From Xanthobacteraceae bacterium (lineage in GTDB: Bacteria; Pseudomonadota; Alphaproteobacteria; Rhizobiales; Xanthobacteraceae), in NCBI GenBank assembly GCA_030043175.1, contig JASHYD010001091.1, positions 1 through 8,872 of the forward strand: a DNA stretch of 8,872 bases, written 5' to 3'. The notes beneath the pieces were generated by a model. The model searched no databases. It saw only the letters and a program-made list of their open reading frames with translations, and was not told the DNA's origin. The translations under genes and the position numbers were made by a program. Positions 6,511 through 8,872 of this stretch are shown here, piece after piece (within the stretch, counting starts at the first letter, position 1; every line of letters starts with the position of its first letter).

Positions 6511-6621
6511 ATGCGCGATCGCAAATGGGTGCATCGCAATGCAAAAGCCTGGGGACCAAATCGGTTTTCGAAACATATCGAAACAATTGATGATTTGCTG
6601 GATCAATTGTGGAAAATCTAG
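6511..6621 (+). CDS. Possible 36-residue small protein
   Basis: An ATG-initiated reading of 36 codons (starts MRDRKWVHRNAKAW, ends IDDLLDQLWKI). It has a basic N-terminal half and an acidic amphipathic end, which is more protein-like than random sequence, but there is no good ribosome binding site (GAGGG lies about 15 bases upstream) and no recognised family. It could be a leader peptide, a remnant of a transposase-like gene, or chance. Confidence 0.25.
   Translation: MRDRKWVHRNAKAWGPNRFSKHIETIDDLLDQLWKI
6583..6610. promoter_or_regulatory. Perfect 9-bp inverted repeat, candidate operator
   Basis: ACAATTGAT and ATCAATTGT face each other across a 10-base spacer, centre to centre 19 bp, or nearly two helical turns. 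Each arm also contains the palindrome CAATTG. The layout fits a dimeric regulator site about 130 bases upstream of the Sel1-like gene, or a stem in RNA. Confidence 0.4.
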
Positions 6622-6723
6622 GTCAGCAACTTGGCCGTGCCTTAAACGCAAATCTGAATCTCAACACAAAATAGGCTGATCACAGCGGCAAGTTACGCCG
6701 AGTTTAATAGGGTATTGATTTGT

Positions 6724-6729
6724 AGGGAG
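6724..6729 (+). promoter_or_regulatory. Ribosome binding site of the Sel1-like gene
   Basis: AGGGAG lies nine bases before ATG 6739 and settles the start against the upstream in-frame TTG. Confidence 0.6.
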
Positions 6730-6738
6730 CAGATTGTC

Positions 6739-7953
6739 ATGACCAGCGCCTGGAAGGAGCCGCCCGGCCGCGATGATTGCGCCGAAGGCCCGGACGTTGC
6801 GCCTGATGAAAATCAACTTGAATTGTTCGAGACGCTGCCGCGCGTCAGCACCGACGCGATTCTGCCGTCTAAGCCCGATTTGACAAGCGGCGAGGCCCGC
6901 CATCAGGGCGGCGACCGGCCGGCCGAGGCGACGGCCGGGGAGGCATCGACAGGCGATTTTCCTGACGTGGCGGGGGTCGAGGCTGGGTCTGACGAATTGC
7001 GTCGCCTCGAAGATAGCATTCGCTGGCTGATGAACGAGAGCAGCATGCGCCGCATGCCGGCGGCGGCAGCTTTGTGGCCGGTGCGCGGCCTGGCGCCGGT
7101 TGCATCGTTGGAGGACGATTCCCTGCTGCTTGATCCTGATACCTTGCTTAATCCCGACACGCTGTTTCCGCCGCAACCGCCGCGCGGCCGCAGCAGTGTG
7201 TTTCGTGGGGCCGCAAAAATGCTGCTGGTAAGCGCCGTCGCAGCGCCGACGGCGTATTTCATTGCCACCTGGATGCAGCTCACCGGCTCGACGACGCCGA
7301 CCGATCCAGCGGCCGTTTCCAATTCGGCAACTCTTTCCGGCGCCGCAGCCACGCCGGAGCTGTCCCAGCAACGGATTGCCGCCGTGCCTCGGGTGCAGGC
7401 GCGCCCGTCACCTGAGGCCAGGCAAGCTGGCGAGGATGTCGCTCCCCAGCCTGGATCGGTGGCCCCGCGCGAGATGCCCCGGATTGAAACGAGCCCCGAG
7501 GTCACCGCCGACGCCGGTGCAGCCGAGCCTAAGGGGGCCCCGGAGCCGTCGCCGGACGTGTCCGCGGCGCCATCTGATCCGGCGCCGAACGCCGACGGCA
7601 TCAGCAGCGTCGGCGCGGCTCAACCGAACACGCCACCCGCCGCCGCGCCCACGAAGCCTGCGCCCAATCCCCAGGAGATCGCCCTTCTGGTCGCGCGCGG
7701 CCGAGCGCTTTTCGAGGCCGGCGATGTCGCGGCTGCGCGCCTGTTCTTCCGCCGAGCCGCCAACGCGGGCGATGCCGCAGCTGCGGTCGCGATGGGGGCC
7801 ACATACGATCCGGATGTTCTCGCCAAGCGCTTCACCCATGGCATCGAGCCCGACGCCCAGGAGGCGCGGGCGTGGTACGAAAAGGCCCGCATCCTAGGGT
7901 CACCCGAAGGCCCGCGTCGCATCGAGATGCTGGCGCAGCGTCAAGCGCAGTGA
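6739..7953 (+). CDS. Membrane-anchored Sel1/TPR-like repeat protein
   Basis: A 404-residue protein. Residues 1-155 are acidic and probably disordered, with a short helix (ELRRLEDSIRWLMNESS). A single membrane segment follows at about 161-180 (MLLVSAVAAPTAYFIATW), preceded by basic residues (PRGRSSVFRG), so the N-terminal half is probably cytoplasmic and the C-terminal half periplasmic. Residues 185-310 are a long Pro/Ala-rich linker. The C-terminal 85 residues hold Sel1/TPR-like helices: ARGRALFEAGDVAAARLFFRRAANAGD, then ATYDP and EARAWYEKARILGSPEG. This architecture is familiar from Bradyrhizobium-type hypotheticals; Sel1 repeats usually mediate protein contacts, often at the cell envelope. 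ATG 6739 was chosen because AGGGAG lies nine bases upstream; an in-frame TTG at 6715 is less likely. The stop is a tandem TGA TAA. Confidence 0.85.
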   Translation: MTSAWKEPPGRDDCAEGPDVAPDENQLELFETLPRVSTDAILPSKPDLTSGEARHQGGDRPAEATAGEASTGDFPDVAGVEAGSDELRRLEDSIRWLMNESSMRRMPAAAALWPVRGLAPVASLEDDSLLLDPDTLLNPDTLFPPQPPRGRSSVFRGAAKMLLVSAVAAPTAYFIATWMQLTGSTTPTDPAAVSNSATLSGAAATPELSQQRIAAVPRVQARPSPEARQAGEDVAPQPGSVAPREMPRIETSPEVTADAGAAEPKGAPEPSPDVSAAPSDPAPNADGISSVGAAQPNTPPAAAPTKPAPNPQEIALLVARGRALFEAGDVAAARLFFRRAANAGDAAAAVAMGATYDPDVLAKRFTHGIEPDAQEARAWYEKARILGSPEGPRRIEMLAQRQAQ

Positions 7954-8314
7954 TAATTGCGTAACCGCCACTCTGCCGGTTGGCCGAGGGAGGGTAGGGG
8001 GGCTGCGTGGCCTGCGGTCACGAAGACCATGCTCAGATTAACGGCGCACGCAACATAAGAACAGGCCAGGATATTGGCCGTTGAGCCCTCCTAAGCGAAT
8101 CCGAAGACGGGTCGGCAAGAGGAAGCTCTTGGATGTTGCACATGCCTGAACTCCAGACCAAGGAAAATCTCAGCGTTGGCGCCCAGAACCCCCTCGCTTC
8201 AGCGAGCGGAGCATGTCGCCGCTTAAGACAGCTGCCGGCTCGGGTTGAACCTGTGCGAACGGCCGGGGCGTCGCGCAAATAATCGCGAAGCCTCCGATGG
8301 GTGATGTCGCCATA

Positions 8315-8334
8315 CACTGTGACTTTTCACAGTG
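8315..8334. promoter_or_regulatory. Perfect palindrome, candidate operator
   Basis: CACTGTGA and TCACAGTG flank a 4-base spacer CTTT. The arms contain the TGTGA/TCACA half-sites of CRP-like regulators, but with a 4-base rather than the usual 6-base spacer, so another dimeric regulator, or a hairpin in RNA, is as likely. It lies about 100 bases before the adaptor start. Confidence 0.45.
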
Positions 8335-8359
8335 GACCTTCCGGTCGCCGCACGACACA

Positions 8360-8404
8360 TTTTTCCCTTGGCAACCGCGGATTTTTTTCCCTTGGCACCG
8401 CGGA
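8360..8404. repeat. 22-23-bp tandem repeat upstream of the efflux adaptor
   Basis: Two adjacent copies of a T-run followed by CCCTTGGCA(A)CCGCGGA: the first at 8360-8381, the second at 8382-8404. They differ in T-run length and one inserted A. They end 30 bases before the chosen start codon, inside the likely promoter or leader. Confidence 0.75.
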
Positions 8405-8433
8405 TGGCTGCCTCGACGAGCTGGCTTGTTGGC

Positions 8434-8872
8434 ATGAAGACCAAGAGACGCACCATCACGCTCGGCGCGGCGGTGATCGCGACCGTTGCGAGCTTTTTGG
8501 CGGGAGCTTACGTGGCCACCCGCTATCGCGTTGCCGCGCCTGATACATTTGCGGTGGGCGATGCCGTTGCGGCGCCTGAGAGCACCCCTGCCCCGAAGGC
8601 TGAGGCAGTGCCCGGCCCAAAGGTCGCTCCCAAGGCCAACACGGTCGAACTTCTGGAAACTCAGCTCAAAGCCGTCAAGGTGGAAGTCGCCGCGGAACGC
8701 GAATTCCCGCTGGAGAAGCAGGCGGTTGGTAGCATCGATTTTAACGAAGAGATGCTGACGCCGATTTTCACGCCCTATCAGGGCAGGATCGTCGGGCTGT
8801 TCGCCAAGGTCGGCGATGAGGTGCAAAAGGGCCAGACCCTGTTCACCATCGATAGCCCTGACCTGCTTGCGG
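8434..8872 (+). CDS. RND efflux periplasmic adaptor (membrane fusion protein), N-terminal part, cut by the window end
   Basis: Adaptor proteins of this type link an inner-membrane RND pump to an outer-membrane channel and are often CusB/CzcB-like metal or drug exporters. The first 146 residues are visible. Residues 8-29 form an N-terminal signal or membrane anchor after the basic MKTKRR, followed by a Pro/Ala/Lys-rich linker. From about residue 99 the family core appears: GSIDFNEEMLTPIF, then TPYQGRIVGLFAKVGDEV and QKGQTLFTIDSPDLLA, the first half of the lipoyl-like domain and the entry to the coiled-coil hairpin. No stop is reached, so the gene continues beyond the window, where the pump gene is expected. 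ATG 8434 was chosen; an in-frame ATG at 8404 would add ten residues but lies at the end of the tandem repeat without a ribosome binding site. The specificity cannot be told from this part. Confidence 0.9.
   Translation, partial: MKTKRRTITLGAAVIATVASFLAGAYVATRYRVAAPDTFAVGDAVAAPESTPAPKAEAVPGPKVAPKANTVELLETQLKAVKVEVAAEREFPLEKQAVGSIDFNEEMLTPIFTPYQGRIVGLFAKVGDEVQKGQTLFTIDSPDLLA

Larger units (their letters stand above)
6409..6738. promoter_or_regulatory. AT-richer intergenic island with inverted repeats
   Basis: From about 6535 to 6725 base composition is much more AT-rich than in the flanking genes. It holds TTTCGAAA (6566-6573), two copies of TCGAAACA close together (around 6567-6585) and a 9-bp perfect inverted repeat at 6583-6610. 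Near the oxidoreductase end, TTACCC and GGGTAA could pair over a long loop, too weak to call a terminator. The island probably carries the promoter of the downstream Sel1-like gene. Confidence 0.45.
7954..8433. promoter_or_regulatory. Gene-poor control region upstream of the efflux adaptor
   Basis: No gene could be supported in these 480 bases. They hold a short hairpin CTCGCT-TC-AGCGAG (8193-8206), a 5-bp inverted repeat GGCCA/TGGCC (8064-8079), an 8-bp perfect palindrome (8315-8334) and a tandem repeat (8360-8404). Minus-strand readings across the region are open but Arg-rich and unrecognised. The concentration of repeats just before the adaptor gene suggests a regulatory role. Confidence 0.4.

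Noticed and set aside
8315..8334. CRP/FNR binding site
   Set aside because: The half-sites fit CRP, but the 4-base spacer is two short of the normal six, so only a generic operator candidate is reported.
8170..8826. 218-codon minus-strand open reading
   Set aside because: It is antisense to the recognisable efflux adaptor for most of its length and reads as His/Arg/Gly-rich low-quality protein typical of a shadow in GC-rich DNA.

Overview
The window is high-GC DNA typical of an alphaproteobacterium, probably Hyphomicrobiales of the Bradyrhizobium/Xanthobacteraceae kind. This rests on base composition, codon use, the fused siroheme synthase and the style of the Sel1-like and efflux-adaptor proteins; genus cannot be fixed from sequence alone. 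No ribosomal RNA, tRNA or CRISPR array was seen.

Positions 1-1960 are a degraded accessory zone. They hold the 3' end of a group II intron (a maturase C-terminus broken by two frame changes plus a domain V-like hairpin), a small minus-strand secreted or membrane-anchored hypothetical protein, about 500 bases without a clear gene, a short minus-strand C-terminal remnant ending in a hairpin, and an IS200-type element whose transposase is broken by two single-base frame changes that cut off the catalytic tyrosine.

Positions 1965-6408 hold ordinary genes: a Tat-exported alpha/beta-hydrolase-like protein with a duplicated 16-residue Pro/Ala-rich unit; an intact minus-strand cysG for siroheme synthesis, standing without sulfite or nitrite reductase genes in view; and, divergent from it, a two-gene unit in which a GlcG/HbpS-family protein and a Gfo/Idh/MocA-family oxidoreductase overlap by ATGA and are probably translationally coupled.

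Positions 6409-8872 hold an AT-richer intergenic island with a perfect 9-bp inverted repeat inside a 36-codon ORF, a membrane-anchored Sel1/TPR-like protein, a 480-base gene-poor stretch with a perfect 8-bp palindrome and a tandem 22-23-bp repeat, and the 5' part of an RND efflux periplasmic adaptor gene that runs off the window. The last stretch looks like the control region of an efflux operon. I did not find a clearly new multi-gene system; the most interesting items are the repeat-rich control regions and the coupled GlcG-like/oxidoreductase pair.
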